Counted from the first letter of the stretch, positions 1-9,094 are shown. The stretch: 64,000 nt of DNA from Rathayibacter sp. SW19 (GCF_030866825.1 NZ_CP133020.1:4464001-4528000), one strand, 5' to 3'. A program made the numbers and translations. Notes: generated by a model not told the origin, from the sequence alone.

Positions 1-380
1 TCGATCCATTCGAACTCCGGCGCCCAGGATGCTCGCCCCGAGATCCAGGTGAGGTCCCCGTCGTACTGCACGGCGACCTCGCCCGCCGCCTCGGCGAGCA
101 CGTTGACGGGTGTGCCCTGTTCGCGCAGCCACCACGCCGTGCCGACGCTCGGGTGGCCGGCGAACGGCAGCTCGGTGGCCGGAGTGAAGATGCGAATGCG
201 AGCGACGCCGCGTTCCACGTCGTCGATGAAGACCGTCTCGCTGAATCCGAGCGCGGCCGCCACACTCTGCTCTCGGCCCTCGGTCTGCTCGCTCGCCGAC
301 ACGATCCCGAGCTCGTTCCCGAGCTGGCCTTCTGCCGTCGTGAACACCCGAACAACCTCGACCTGCACGTCGTCTTTCAT
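1..380 (-). CDS. PhzF-family protein, partial
   Basis: This is the N-terminal 126 residues of a PhzF-family (phenazine biosynthesis-like isomerase/epimerase) protein; the rest lies off the left edge. The start ATG is at 380-378. The visible part contains a short beta-rich opening, a TPATELPFAGHPSVGTAWWL segment, which is the family hallmark (F-A-G-H-P), and an RIFTP strand before it. PhzF proteins are cytoplasmic diaminopimelate-epimerase-fold enzymes whose substrates are mostly unknown. No RBS stands out. It is oriented like the catabolic operon to its right but separated from it by 38 bp, so it could be the last gene of that transcript. The family call is firm; the function is not. Confidence 0.85.
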   Translation of the reverse strand, partial: MKDDVQVEVVRVFTTAEGQLGNELGIVSASEQTEGREQSVAAALGFSETVFIDDVERGVARIRIFTPATELPFAGHPSVGTAWWLREQGTPVNVLAEAAGEVAVQYDGDLTWISGRASWAPEFEWI

Positions 381-418
381 CCGCACATTCTGCCAGCATG
401 CCCCACCTGGGTCGAGGG

Positions 419-1420
419 TCAGGTTGCCAGCCCACGCAGGCGCGGCAAAATCTCCTCACCGTATAGGCGCAGGAACCGCTCTTGGTCCGGCCCGGGCGCG
501 TGGAAAACGAGGTGGGTGAAGCCGAGATCGATATACCGCGAAATGGCGGCGACGTGCTCATCGGGATCGCTGGAGACGATGAAGCGGCTCGCCGCGCGCT
601 CGATCGGTAACGCGTCGGCGAGCCGCTGCAGCTGAACGGGATCCTCGATGCCGGTCTTCTCCTCGGGCGTGAGCGCCAACGCACCCCAGAAGTGCGTGTC
701 GTGAAGCGCACGCTCAGCGTCGTGGTCGAAGGAGACCTTGACCTCCATGAGCATGTCGACGTCCGCACTGTCGCGGCCTGCCTTCTCAATGCCTTCGCGC
801 ACCGCGGGCAGCAGCGTGTCAGAGTACAGGCTGGGGGCCTTGCCACTGGTGGTGATGAAGCCATCGCCGCGCCGGCCCGCGAGCCGGGTCGCCGAAGGAC
901 CGGACCCGGCTATGTACAGCGGCACCGGCGATTCCGGGCGGTCGTAGATCGTAGCCCGCTGAGTGGAGTAATAGGCTCCGTCGAAGTCCACGCGATCCTC
1001 AGTCCACAGCTGTCTGATCAGTTCGATCGCTTCCTTCAGCCGGGCAAATCGTTCCTTGGGCTCGGGCCAAGCGATGTTCAGCGGCGACTCGTTCATCGAC
1101 TCTCCGGAACCGATGCCGAGAATCACGCGCCCAGGAAAGAGGCACCCGAGGGTGGCGAATGCCTGCGCGATGACCGCGGGATGATATCGGAACGTCGGCG
1201 TCAGCACGCTGGTACCGATCACGATGTGCTCAGTCGACGCGCCGAGCACGCCGAGCCAGGGCAGCGCGGCAGGTGCATGCCCGCCGTCGTGCCGCCATGG
1301 TTGCAGATGGTCGCTGGTGAACACCGAATCGAAGCCGATCTTCTCCGCGAGCACCGAGTACTTCAGGAGTTCGGTCGGCCCGAACTGCTCCGCCGAAGCC
1401 TTGTAACCGAATCTGAGCAT
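419..1420 (-). CDS. fgd: F420-dependent glucose-6-phosphate dehydrogenase-like oxidoreductase
   Basis: A 333-residue luciferase-like (TIM-barrel) protein strongly resembling mycobacterial Fgd1, which oxidises glucose 6-phosphate to 6-phosphogluconolactone and reduces F420. The active-site pattern is conserved: SDHLQPWRH with D37, H38 and W42, GSGESMNE with E107, and a TTSGK phosphate-binding segment. A TTG start at 1438 would add six residues, but AAAGGCGGG lies just upstream of the ATG at 1420, so 1420 is chosen. It is the last gene of an eight-gene operon, 14 bp after the crotonase gene stop. In this context it may supply F420H2 to the other luciferase-like enzymes, or it may act on a pathway hydroxy-acid instead of sugar phosphate. 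Confidence 0.85.
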   Translation of the reverse strand: MLRFGYKASAEQFGPTELLKYSVLAEKIGFDSVFTSDHLQPWRHDGGHAPAALPWLGVLGASTEHIVIGTSVLTPTFRYHPAVIAQAFATLGCLFPGRVILGIGSGESMNESPLNIAWPEPKERFARLKEAIELIRQLWTEDRVDFDGAYYSTQRATIYDRPESPVPLYIAGSGPSATRLAGRRGDGFITTSGKAPSLYSDTLLPAVREGIEKAGRDSADVDMLMEVKVSFDHDAERALHDTHFWGALALTPEEKTGIEDPVQLQRLADALPIERAASRFIVSSDPDEHVAAISRYIDLGFTHLVFHAPGPDQERFLRLYGEEILPRLRGLAT

Positions 1421-1434
1421 GTTCGTCCCGCCTT

Positions 1435-2238
1435 TCAATCGTTACCCGTCGCGGTGCTGCCGGTCGAGCTCCGGCTTGTCACCGACCACGAAGGCGGACG
1501 TCGATCCGCGAACGACGCCATCCCCTCGACCGCCTCCGCGCTGGTGAACAACGCTGCCGATTCCCGCGTCGACGCCCGGATTGCCGCCGCCATGTCGATC
1601 TCATGTGCGGCCCGGAACAGCTGTTTGGTGCGCGCCTGTGCTCGTGGCGCGGCCGCGGTCAACCGTGCCACCGCTTCCCGCATCCCTGTGCTCCTCGGTG
1701 CATCGTCGATCGCTGTGACGAGCCCGAGCCGATGCGCGACGTCGGTTCCGAAGGTGTCACCGGAAAGCAACAACGGCAGGATTCCCGGTTGCGCTATCAC
1801 CGGCAGCGTGACCGCCATGACCAGGGCGGGCGCCACCCCGACCCTCACCTCCGAGTATGCGAAGGTCGAGTCGGCGGAGGCGATGACGACGTCGGCGCAC
1901 GCCAGCATGCCCATGCCGCCTCCGCGAACGGCACCGTCGACCGCGATGACGAGCGGCTTCGGATAGTTCCAGAGCGCCAAGAATAGTTCGCCGAGAAGGC
2001 GCGAATGCGAATCGTCATCGGGGCCGAGTGCACGACGTTCCCGCAGGTCGACGCCTGAGCAGAACGTCGTTCCGGTGTGGCTGAGCACGATTCCTCGGGA
2101 ATCCCCTGCAGCACTGACTTCGACACTCTGCGCAATTTGTGAGAGAAGCTGCAGCGACAGGGCGTTCCGATTCGCGTCGGACGCCAGCACGAGCGCGTCG
2201 AATCCACCGTAACGTTCCGACTGCAACACCTCGGTCAT
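1435..2238 (-). CDS. Enoyl-CoA hydratase/isomerase family protein
   Basis: A 267-residue crotonase-fold protein, a typical length. The oxyanion-hole regions are visible as TFCSGVDLRE and VRGGGMGMLACADVVIA. Crotonases act on acyl-CoA thioesters (hydration, isomerisation, ring cleavage). The ATG overlaps the TGA of the preceding 3-hydroxyacyl-CoA dehydrogenase gene as ATGA, which implies translational coupling. The segment aligned with the second catalytic glutamate of hydratases reads SEVRVGV, so a Glu is present, but the first catalytic Glu is not obvious; an isomerase or hydrolase role is possible. It is one of two crotonases in this operon, so they likely serve different steps. Confidence 0.85.
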   Translation of the reverse strand: MTEVLQSERYGGFDALVLASDANRNALSLQLLSQIAQSVEVSAAGDSRGIVLSHTGTTFCSGVDLRERRALGPDDDSHSRLLGELFLALWNYPKPLVIAVDGAVRGGGMGMLACADVVIASADSTFAYSEVRVGVAPALVMAVTLPVIAQPGILPLLLSGDTFGTDVAHRLGLVTAIDDAPRSTGMREAVARLTAAAPRAQARTKQLFRAAHEIDMAAAIRASTRESAALFTSAEAVEGMASFADRRPPSWSVTSRSSTGSTATGND

Positions 2239-3146
2239 CGCCGGCTCTCCCCGGGGATGATCGCGCCGTCCGCACTGTAATCGTAGAAGCCGTGACCGGT
2301 CTTCTTGCCGAGACGGCCCTCCGCCACCAGTTTTTCGAGTATTTTCGGCGCAGCGTACTGCGGCAGGTCCGATCGTTCGCGCATGCTGCGTAGGTTGTTC
2401 AACCGTGCGTCCAGCCCAACCAGATCCGCCAGCTCAAGCGGACCCATCGGATGCCCATAGCCCAGCCGCATCGCTTTGTCGATGTCTGCAGCCGACGCGA
2501 CGCCGTCTTCGACCATGTGCATTGCCTCCGTTCCGAGCAGCAAGCCCAGGCGAGACGTGATGAATCCGGGCACGTCGCGCACGACGACCGGGTCTTTGCC
2601 TAACGCCGCGGCGAACTCGACCGCGTCGTTCAGCGTCGTGGAACTGGAACTGTCTGCCACCACGATCTCGACAAGCGCCATCCGATGGGCCGGATTGAAG
2701 AAGTGCATGCCGATCACACGCTCGGACCCGCCGCAGGCCTGCGCCAACTGTGAGACGCTCATGGTCGACGTGTTGCTGAGGATCAGGGTGTTCGATCGCA
2801 CCGCGGATGCCAGCCGCCGGTAGATGTCGAGCTTGAGTTCTGCGATCTCCGGTACAGCTTCTATCACCACGTCGGCGACGGCAACGGCGGATTCGAGGTC
2901 GGAGGTCAGCGTCAGGCCGCGCGGCATGGCTGCAGCGGTGCCACTGATTCGCTGCATCCGGCGGGCGATGGTGGCGCGTGCCCGCTCGAGCGCGCCCGCA
3001 TCGACGTCGACGACGGTTGTCGCCCGGCCGGCTGTCAGCGTGGCCGTTGCGATCCCCTGGCCCATGGTGCCGCCGCCGATGACGACGACCGTACCCTCGA
3101 CGAGGGTACCCGCTTCGTCTGTACCCGCTTCGTCTGGCGCGCTCAC
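2235..3146 (-). CDS. 3-hydroxyacyl-CoA dehydrogenase family protein
   Basis: A 303-residue NAD-dependent 3-hydroxyacyl-CoA (3-hydroxybutyryl-CoA type) dehydrogenase. The N-terminal Rossmann motif GGGTMGQG lies near residue 23. The NTSTMSVSQL segment and the HFFNPAHRM segment with the catalytic His are present, and the C-terminal domain ends in GRLGKKTGHGFYDY, a family signature. The GTG start at 3146 overlaps the TGA of the acyl-CoA synthetase gene (GTGA); a longer reading would run into that gene. The first 15 residues contain a duplicated DEAGT unit from a 15-bp tandem repeat. The enzyme would oxidise a 3-hydroxyacyl-CoA produced by a crotonase of the same operon. Confidence 0.9.
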   Translation of the reverse strand: MSAPDEAGTDEAGTLVEGTVVVIGGGTMGQGIATATLTAGRATTVVDVDAGALERARATIARRMQRISGTAAAMPRGLTLTSDLESAVAVADVVIEAVPEIAELKLDIYRRLASAVRSNTLILSNTSTMSVSQLAQACGGSERVIGMHFFNPAHRMALVEIVVADSSSSTTLNDAVEFAAALGKDPVVVRDVPGFITSRLGLLLGTEAMHMVEDGVASAADIDKAMRLGYGHPMGPLELADLVGLDARLNNLRSMRERSDLPQYAAPKILEKLVAEGRLGKKTGHGFYDYSADGAIIPGESRR

Positions 3147-3192
3147 GAGTCGCGTTCCTGCGCATACTCCTGGGCATACTCCTGGGCATACT
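3106..3192. repeat. Two adjacent in-frame minisatellites at a gene junction
   Basis: Three copies of a 12-bp unit (CCTGGGCATACT) occupy 3157-3192 and encode the EYAQ-type repeat at the C-terminus of the acyl-CoA synthetase. Two copies of a 15-bp unit occupy 3106-3135 and encode the DEAGT repeat at the N-terminus of the next gene. Both units are multiples of three, so copy-number change keeps both frames open. Confidence 0.9.
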
Positions 3193-4825
3193 CCTGGCGT
3201 AGCGCGTTGCGGTTGACCTTGCCGGTGGACGTTCTGGGCAGTGCGGTGACGTAGGACACGGTGCGAGGGTATGCGTATGCGCCGACTTTCGCTCTCACCT
3301 GGCCCTGCAACTGCGCGGTGAGCGCATCCGAGCCGTCTTGACCTGCGGCGAGCGTGACGTAGACCTTGACGGCCTGGCCGCGGATGGGATCGGGCACCCC
3401 GATCGCCGCGCACTCGGTGACGGCCGGGTTCAACAGGACGGCCGCTTCGACCTCGGCCGGGCCGATCCGATAGCCTCCGCTCTTGATCAGGTCATCGCTT
3501 CGCCCGTCGAAATAGATCTGCTGACGCTCGTCGATGCGGCCCACGTCCCCGGTCAGAAGCCAGCCACGCTGGATCTTCTTCGCCGTCGCTTCCGGCGCGT
3601 TCCAGTAACGCAGCATGCACACGGGGTCATCGGCGCGCACTGCGATCTGCCCCGCCACCCCGGGTGGGCACTCGTTCAAGTCCGAATCGAGGATCGCAAC
3701 CCGGTGACCCGGATACGCGCGGCCGAGGCATCCGCGTTCGAGAGCGCCCAGCACGGCCGAGTGCCCGATCAGGGAGTTCGCTTCGGTCTGGCCGAAAGCA
3801 TTGTTGACGCTGATGCCCAGTTCCGCCGTCGCCCAATCCATCAGTTCCGGCTCCACCGCTTCCGCGCCCAGTACGAGGCTGCGCAGTCGAAGCGTTGTCG
3901 CGACTTGCCTGGTCAACAGCCCTGAGCGGCGCAGCATTCGCAACGCGGTCGGCGGGAAGAGTCCGACAGACACTCCGGCCTCGCGGAGAATGCCGATCAG
4001 TCGCTCCGGGTCGAAATGCGTGTCTCGGAATGCGACGACCGTGAGCCCGCGGGCTAAGGGCACCAGGAGTCCGAGCAGTAGACCACCGGCCCATGCCCAG
4101 TCGACCGGGCTGTACGCAACGTCTTCCGAACGCACATGGTCAAGCGCAAGATCGATGGCGTGGTGGCCGAGCAGAACGCGGTGACCGTGCAGAACACCCT
4201 TCGAGCTGCCGGTCGTGCCCGAGGTGTACAAGAGGAGGCCCGGCGTGTCGGGCCCGGTCGCCGCGAAGCCGCTCACTCCGCCCGACACGGATGCGATCAG
4301 CCCGTCCATGGACGGGATCTCAGCGGTTCCCTGTGCCGACATGACCTCTGTCGAGGTCATCTGGGTCGAGATCGCGACCGCGCCGGCTGCTTGGACCATC
4401 GTGAGCTCGACTGCGGTGCCCGCACAGACGACGACCCGCGGCGTGCTGTCTTCCAAGCGATGGCGCAACGCGTCTTCACCGAGTGCATTGGAGATCGGCA
4501 CGACGATGGCCCCGATCCGCAACACCGCCAGCACGGCGATCGCCATCTGAGCACTTTGCGAGAGCTTGACCGCGACCCGGTCGCCGTCGCTAACCCCGAG
4601 ACCCTGCAACGCGGCTCCAAACCGAGCCGAAAGTGCGTTCAGGTCGCCGAAGCTCAACTCACTTCGGCTCTCACCGTCGATCGTGATCAGCGCCGTCTTC
4701 GCCGGATCAGCCCGAAGGCAGTCTGCTGCGATGTTGTAGTCGGTGACGACGGGCAAGGCGAACGCACTCTGCGCCTGCTCCCACGACATCGTCTCCGGAT
4801 GAGCCAACTCCGTCAACCCGATCAT
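3143..4825 (-). CDS. AMP-forming acyl-CoA synthetase
   Basis: A 560-residue ANL-superfamily acyl-CoA ligase. The P-loop-like motif LLLYTSGTTGSSKG is followed by AFGQTEAN, LTGDVGRID, the FDGRSDDLIKSGGYRIGPAEVE hinge region and the C-terminal catalytic Lys segment PRTSTGKVNRNALR, so all ANL core motifs are present. It resembles medium-chain/acetoacetyl-type synthetases and would activate the pathway acid to its CoA thioester with ATP. The ATG at 4825 overlaps the stop of the CaiB-type gene (ATGA). The protein ends in an EYAQ repeat of three units, created by a 12-bp tandem repeat and lying outside the catalytic fold. Confidence 0.9.
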   Translation of the reverse strand: MIGLTELAHPETMSWEQAQSAFALPVVTDYNIAADCLRADPAKTALITIDGESRSELSFGDLNALSARFGAALQGLGVSDGDRVAVKLSQSAQMAIAVLAVLRIGAIVVPISNALGEDALRHRLEDSTPRVVVCAGTAVELTMVQAAGAVAISTQMTSTEVMSAQGTAEIPSMDGLIASVSGGVSGFAATGPDTPGLLLYTSGTTGSSKGVLHGHRVLLGHHAIDLALDHVRSEDVAYSPVDWAWAGGLLLGLLVPLARGLTVVAFRDTHFDPERLIGILREAGVSVGLFPPTALRMLRRSGLLTRQVATTLRLRSLVLGAEAVEPELMDWATAELGISVNNAFGQTEANSLIGHSAVLGALERGCLGRAYPGHRVAILDSDLNECPPGVAGQIAVRADDPVCMLRYWNAPEATAKKIQRGWLLTGDVGRIDERQQIYFDGRSDDLIKSGGYRIGPAEVEAAVLLNPAVTECAAIGVPDPIRGQAVKVYVTLAAGQDGSDALTAQLQGQVRAKVGAYAYPRTVSYVTALPRTSTGKVNRNALRQEYAQEYAQEYAQERDS

Positions 4826-6003
4826 CGTGACCGCTGCCCTTCGTGAAGCCGAGCAATGAACTCGGCGGAGAAACCCAACTCTTCGAGCACTTGAGAGGTA
4901 TGCTCGCCCAGCCCAGGCGGCGGCAGCCGCACCTCTCCTGGAGTGCCCGAAAGGTGCACGGGAACACCGGTGACCTTCAGCGGCCCCGTATGGTGCTCGA
5001 CCTCGACGACCATCCGATTGTGAATCACCTGGGGGTCGGCGAAAACGTCGTCGTAGTCGTTCACCGGGCCGACGATCACATCGTGCGCCCACAGCCGCTC
5101 CAGCGCCTCGTCGCGCGGCAACGCGATCAGGAATGCGGCGATGATCGCATCCAGCTCGCCACGATGGGCAACGCGGTCATCATTCGTTACGAAGCGTGGA
5201 TCGGCGACGAGATCGGGCCGGGCGAGCGCCGCGCAGAGGTTGCGGAAGAACTTGTCGTTGTAGCACGCGACATGCACCCAGCGCCCGTCGGAGCATTCGA
5301 ACGCGTTGTACGGTGCGTACCAGCCGATGCTGTTGCCTGTGCGCGGTTGTTGCGTTCCGAGCAGGAAGTATTGACCCGTATATGGAGCCTGGATGTGGAT
5401 GAGTCCGTCGATCAAAGAGACATCGACCTGCTGGCCGGCACCGGTACGCTCACGCGCCCACAGCGCAGACATCGCACCGAATGCCGCCAGGAGGGACGCC
5501 ACGGCGTCGCCCACTGGTGGTCCCGCCTTCAATGGGCCACCGCCAGGCAACCCTGTGACAGCCATCAGGCCGCTGAGCGCCTGAGCAACGGGGTCAATGC
5601 CGGGCCGACCGGCGTATGGCCCGTCTGCACCGAACGACGAGAGCGACACAGAGACGATCCGTGGGTTCTGTGCGCTGAGCGTCTCGTGGTCGAGGCCGAG
5701 TTTCGCCCGCGCGGCCGGCCGCAGGTTGTCCACGACGACATCCGCCCACTGCACGAGCGCGGCCAGCACGTCTTTGCCCTGGTCGCTGCGCAGGTCGAGG
5801 GCAACACTGCGCTTGTTGCGGTTGACGCCGACGAAGACGCCGCTCTCTGTGCCTTTCCGCGGGCCGATTCGTCTCGTTTCGTCACCGTTCGGTGGTTCGA
5901 GCTTGATCACATCCGCCCCCATGTCGCCCAGGAGCGTCGCGCAATACGGGCCTGCCATCATCGACGCGGCGTCTAGCACATGGATGCCTTCGAGCGCTGT
6001 CAT
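4822..6003 (-). CDS. CaiB/BaiF-type CoA-transferase
   Basis: A 393-residue family III CoA-transferase. The N-terminal block VLDAASMMAGPYCATLLGDMGADVIKLE, the NRNKRSVALDL segment and the Asp in GPPVGDAVAS (D166, the position of the covalent catalytic Asp in formyl-CoA transferase) are all present. It would move CoA between a donor thioester and the pathway acid. The operon therefore has both an ATP-dependent and an ATP-sparing route to acyl-CoA, or the two enzymes act on different intermediates. The start ATG at 6003 sits 8 bp after the stop of the acyl-CoA dehydrogenase gene; the downstream ligase start overlaps its stop. Confidence 0.9.
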   Translation of the reverse strand: MTALEGIHVLDAASMMAGPYCATLLGDMGADVIKLEPPNGDETRRIGPRKGTESGVFVGVNRNKRSVALDLRSDQGKDVLAALVQWADVVVDNLRPAARAKLGLDHETLSAQNPRIVSVSLSSFGADGPYAGRPGIDPVAQALSGLMAVTGLPGGGPLKAGPPVGDAVASLLAAFGAMSALWARERTGAGQQVDVSLIDGLIHIQAPYTGQYFLLGTQQPRTGNSIGWYAPYNAFECSDGRWVHVACYNDKFFRNLCAALARPDLVADPRFVTNDDRVAHRGELDAIIAAFLIALPRDEALERLWAHDVIVGPVNDYDDVFADPQVIHNRMVVEVEHHTGPLKVTGVPVHLSGTPGEVRLPPPGLGEHTSQVLEELGFSAEFIARLHEGQRSR

Positions 6004-6011
6004 TCTGCCGC

Positions 6012-7190
6012 CTACACCCGGAGCCCGAGTTGCGCGGCCACGATATTGCGCTGCACCTGTGATGAGCCGCCCGCGACTGTGGCGATCACAGAGTCCGTGT
6101 AGTGCATGCTCAGCGGATGCTCCTCTATGTAGCCGTAGCTGCCGTGCAGTTGCATGCAATACCGGGCGGCATCTGCATACAGTTCGGACGAGGCCGTCTT
6201 GGCCATCGACGCCTCTTTCACGAACGGCACGTTCGCGTCGGCGAGTTCGCCGCCGTGCCGCACGAGTAGCCGAGTCGACTCGGCGCGCGTGAACAGGTCC
6301 ACCAGAAGGTGGGCTACGGATTGGAACGTGCCGATCGGCCTGCCGAACTGTTCCCGCTCCTTCACGTAGCGCAGGGTGTCGTCAAGCACCTGCATTGTCG
6401 CGCCGACGAAGCCGGCGCTGATGATCAACCGCTCCAACGGCAACTCCGCGCCGAGCTCCCGCCAGCCCTCGTTTTCGACACCGACGCGATCGGCAACCGG
6501 CACTTTCACATCGTCGAGGAACACCTCGTACACCCCGGTGATGTTGCGCCCCATCATCGGCAGCCGCCGGAGTGTGACTCCCGCGGCCGTCGGATCCAGC
6601 AGCAGCATGCTGATGCCATGTTGCTTCTTCTTCGCCATGGGGTCCGTTCTGACGTACAGCTGGATCAGCGTGTCCGGCAGCCCTGCGGCCTCGCAGAATG
6701 TCTTCTGCCCGTTGACGACATAGTTCTCGCCATCACGTGTTGCGTTGGCCAGAAGTGCGGCGGCATCGGAACCGGATTCCGGCTCAGTCACTGCGATGGA
6801 GAGCCGTCTGCTGCCGTTCATCAGCGCGGGAACCAATTGCGACTTCTGCTCGGCGGATCCGTTGCGGATGATCGTGCGCAGTCCGGATGCTGTCAGGCTG
6901 AAACAGGCGACCAGGTCGGTGCTGCCTCGCCCGAGTTCTTCAGCGACGACCAGCAGGTCGCTTTGGCTTCCGCCTGAACCGCCGTCTTGCTCGGGTATTC
7001 CAATGCCGTACCAACCCAGCTGCGCGATGCGATCGAAGATCGGCTTGGGGTAGACCCGTTCCCGATCCCAGACCAGGCAACGCCATTCGTCGCACTCTTT
7101 CTGCACGAAGCCTCGAACGGCAGCGCGAATTGAATCCAACGTATCGTCCGTCTCCGTCGGTTTGGCCGTCCCTGTCGATGTGTGTGGCAT
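6012..7190 (-). CDS. Acyl-CoA dehydrogenase
   Basis: A 392-residue FAD-dependent acyl-CoA dehydrogenase. The TEPESGSDAA motif, the FAD/substrate loop near residues 135-165, and REQFGRPIGTFQSVAH are conserved. The usual C-terminal catalytic Glu position reads AGGSSQVQRN, with Gly instead of Glu. A Glu is found in PLERLIIS (E253), where isovaleryl-CoA dehydrogenases carry theirs, so the enzyme should be active and may prefer branched or alicyclic substrates. It introduces the alpha,beta double bond before a crotonase step. It lies in mid-operon, 3 bp after the second crotonase gene. Confidence 0.9.
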   Translation of the reverse strand: MPHTSTGTAKPTETDDTLDSIRAAVRGFVQKECDEWRCLVWDRERVYPKPIFDRIAQLGWYGIGIPEQDGGSGGSQSDLLVVAEELGRGSTDLVACFSLTASGLRTIIRNGSAEQKSQLVPALMNGSRRLSIAVTEPESGSDAAALLANATRDGENYVVNGQKTFCEAAGLPDTLIQLYVRTDPMAKKKQHGISMLLLDPTAAGVTLRRLPMMGRNITGVYEVFLDDVKVPVADRVGVENEGWRELGAELPLERLIISAGFVGATMQVLDDTLRYVKEREQFGRPIGTFQSVAHLLVDLFTRAESTRLLVRHGGELADANVPFVKEASMAKTASSELYADAARYCMQLHGSYGYIEEHPLSMHYTDSVIATVAGGSSQVQRNIVAAQLGLRV

Positions 7191-7193
7191 TTA

Positions 7194-7934
7194 CTACTCC
7201 TCTGGCCATCCATAGTCGGATGGCGGCGTCAATTCCGGGTTTGTGTCGTGTCGCAGTGGCGCTGTTGCGGTCGCCAGAGAGCGCCGAGGGCGTGCGGCGA
7301 GGTGGACGGCCAACTCCTCTGTCCGTGCACGCAGGGTTTCCTCGTCGTCGAAAACACGGGTGGCCCACCCCCATGCCAGAGCCTGTTGTGCATCGAACTT
7401 CTCTCCACCGAGGGCGATCTCGGCTGCCCTGACCGGGCCAACGACGTTGATCAGGCGATGGACGATCACGCCGGGCAGCCGGAAGCCGTTGCTGATCTCG
7501 GGTAGGCGGAACGTGGCATCCGCTGCGCAGAAGCACAGGTCGCACGCCAGAGAGAGGCCCCAGCCGGCGCCGATGGCCGGGCCCGTCACCGCGGCGATCG
7601 TCGGCTGCTCCAACGCACGGATCCGCGTGAGTACCTCCGATACCAGCCGCACACGCGCCAGGCTCAGCCGGGGCGGCGAACCCGGCGCGAATTCGGTGAT
7701 GTCGGCTCCAGCGCAGAACGCAGCGCCCGTGCCGGAGATCACCAGCACCCGCGCCTCCGGGTCGTCTCCGATCAGCGTCAGCTGTTCCCGCAGCGACAGC
7801 AGGAGCGCGGTCGTCAGGGCGTTGCGGCTCTGCGGCCGAGAAAGCTCCAACCAGACCACTCCGTTTTGGTCGCTGCGCTCCAACCCGTCGCCGACGCTCT
7901 TGGGCCCTCCCGCGGGCCCGTCTGCGGGTGTCAT
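7194..7934 (-). CDS. Enoyl-CoA hydratase/isomerase family protein (second)
   Basis: A 246-residue crotonase-fold protein. The oxyanion segments AAFCAGADITEF and GPAIGAGWGLSLACDLCFCA are clear, followed by LPEISNGFRLPG. The start ATG at 7934 overlaps the TGA of the luciferase-like gene upstream; longer readings overlap that gene and lack support. Together with the crotonase at 1435-2238 it gives the operon two hydratase/isomerase activities, as expected when beta-oxidation is combined with a ring-opening or double-bond-shift step. The substrate cannot be read from the sequence. Confidence 0.88.
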   Translation of the reverse strand: MTPADGPAGGPKSVGDGLERSDQNGVVWLELSRPQSRNALTTALLLSLREQLTLIGDDPEARVLVISGTGAAFCAGADITEFAPGSPPRLSLARVRLVSEVLTRIRALEQPTIAAVTGPAIGAGWGLSLACDLCFCAADATFRLPEISNGFRLPGVIVHRLINVVGPVRAAEIALGGEKFDAQQALAWGWATRVFDDEETLRARTEELAVHLAARPRRSLATATAPLRHDTNPELTPPSDYGWPEE

Positions 7935-9094
7935 CGCTGTCCACCGCGGTGGTCCGGCCACACTTCGGGGATCACGACACGCATCAGCAGCTCGGCGGCC
8001 TCCAGCGGGTCCGGACCGAGTGGAGCGCCGACGTAGAACTCGTTGTAGCCGTGTGCCAGCGCCCGATCGCGCAATTCGATCATGGGCCCGATGCATTCCT
8101 CGGGCGTGCCGGACACGATCAACGCGTCGGCGAGCGCCTCGGAGCATCGGGCGCTCGCGCCCTCAATGCCCAGGCCGTCGTCGAAAGCCTTCTTGACTTC
8201 CTCGGCCGAGCCGACGTCGAGACCGACCTCCTGCAACGCCGGCCACAGTCTCGGATTACCCGCGACGAGAGTGACTTGCCGCCGCGCATGCGCACGGGCT
8301 CGCTCGCGGTCGGCGGAGATCGACACGTTGATTCCATAGACCATGCGCATCGGCGCTGCGCCGGCGGGCCTGTTCTTCTTGACGATGTCGAGCCCGGAGA
8401 TCTCGTCGTACCGACCTGTGTCGAATGCGGCGCGTGAAAGCGTGGGTAGGTTACTAGCCGAGATCAGACCGTCGGCATGCGTCGCCGCAACACCGAGGAT
8501 CAGCGGACCGACGCCGGCCAGCAGGATGTCGGGGTGGCGTATCGCCTCGTAGGTCAGTTTCGCAACTGCTCCGGGCCGATAGCTCATTGCGGCGCCAAGC
8601 ACCGGGAACTCGTCGAGCTCGACCGCGTCTCCGTCCCACAACCGCCGCATCAGCGTGATCGCTTCCCGGACGACGGTGACCGGTTTGTTCTTGCTGAACA
8701 GGCTGTTGACCAGTGCGCCGCCCGTGCCCATTCCGACCACGAGTTCGTTGTCATCCGAAACCAGTTCGGCGACGGTGGCGACCGCAGATGCCATTTCGAT
8801 CGGATTACGTCCGATCGGATAGGTCACGTTCGTGCCGACTCCGCAATCGGCCTGTGCCAGTGCGCCGAGTAGAGCATACACATTGCGTGCCAGTACCTGG
8901 TCTTGCACCCAGATGATGTCGAACACGTCGCTCAGTCTGCGGCCGAACTTCACCAGTTCGCGCGAGTTGCTCCACGGAGTCAGTTGAACGCCGAGCTTGG
9001 TGTTCGTGGACGGTGCTGTGTTCGTGGACGGTGCTGTGTTCGTGGACGGTGCTGTGCTCGTGGAAGATTCTGTGTTCATGGAAGTCGTACCCAT
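7931..9094 (-). CDS. Luciferase-like (LLM class) flavin/F420-dependent oxidoreductase
   Basis: A 387-residue bacterial-luciferase-like protein and first gene of the minus-strand operon. Family features are GVQLTPWSN near the start, VGMGTGGALVNSLF, a PDILLAGVGPLILGVAA segment and a C-terminal GTPEECIGPMIELRD. The start ATG at 9094 has AGAAAGGG 8 bp upstream. Residues 8-32 are a low-complexity run (TAPSTN units) from an 18-bp tandem repeat, before the folded domain begins at about residue 33. Such enzymes use FMN or F420; with an Fgd-like gene in the same operon, F420 is favoured but not proven. It could catalyse the first reductive or oxygenating step. Confidence 0.85.
   Translation of the reverse strand: MGTTSMNTESSTSTAPSTNTAPSTNTAPSTNTKLGVQLTPWSNSRELVKFGRRLSDVFDIIWVQDQVLARNVYALLGALAQADCGVGTNVTYPIGRNPIEMASAVATVAELVSDDNELVVGMGTGGALVNSLFSKNKPVTVVREAITLMRRLWDGDAVELDEFPVLGAAMSYRPGAVAKLTYEAIRHPDILLAGVGPLILGVAATHADGLISASNLPTLSRAAFDTGRYDEISGLDIVKKNRPAGAAPMRMVYGINVSISADRERARAHARRQVTLVAGNPRLWPALQEVGLDVGSAEEVKKAFDDGLGIEGASARCSEALADALIVSGTPEECIGPMIELRDRALAHGYNEFYVGAPLGPDPLEAAELLMRVVIPEVWPDHRGGQR
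9001..9072. repeat. 18-bp tandem repeat inside the LLM gene
   Basis: Three identical copies of TGTTCGTGGACGGTGCTG plus a degenerate fourth copy lie inside the 5' end of the luciferase-like gene and encode a Ser/Thr/Pro-rich six-residue unit. Copy number should be variable between strains. Confidence 0.95.

Noticed and set aside
9001..9072. CRISPR-like array
   Set aside because: The repeats are directly adjacent 18-bp units without spacers and lie inside a coding frame; the same applies to the other tandem repeats.
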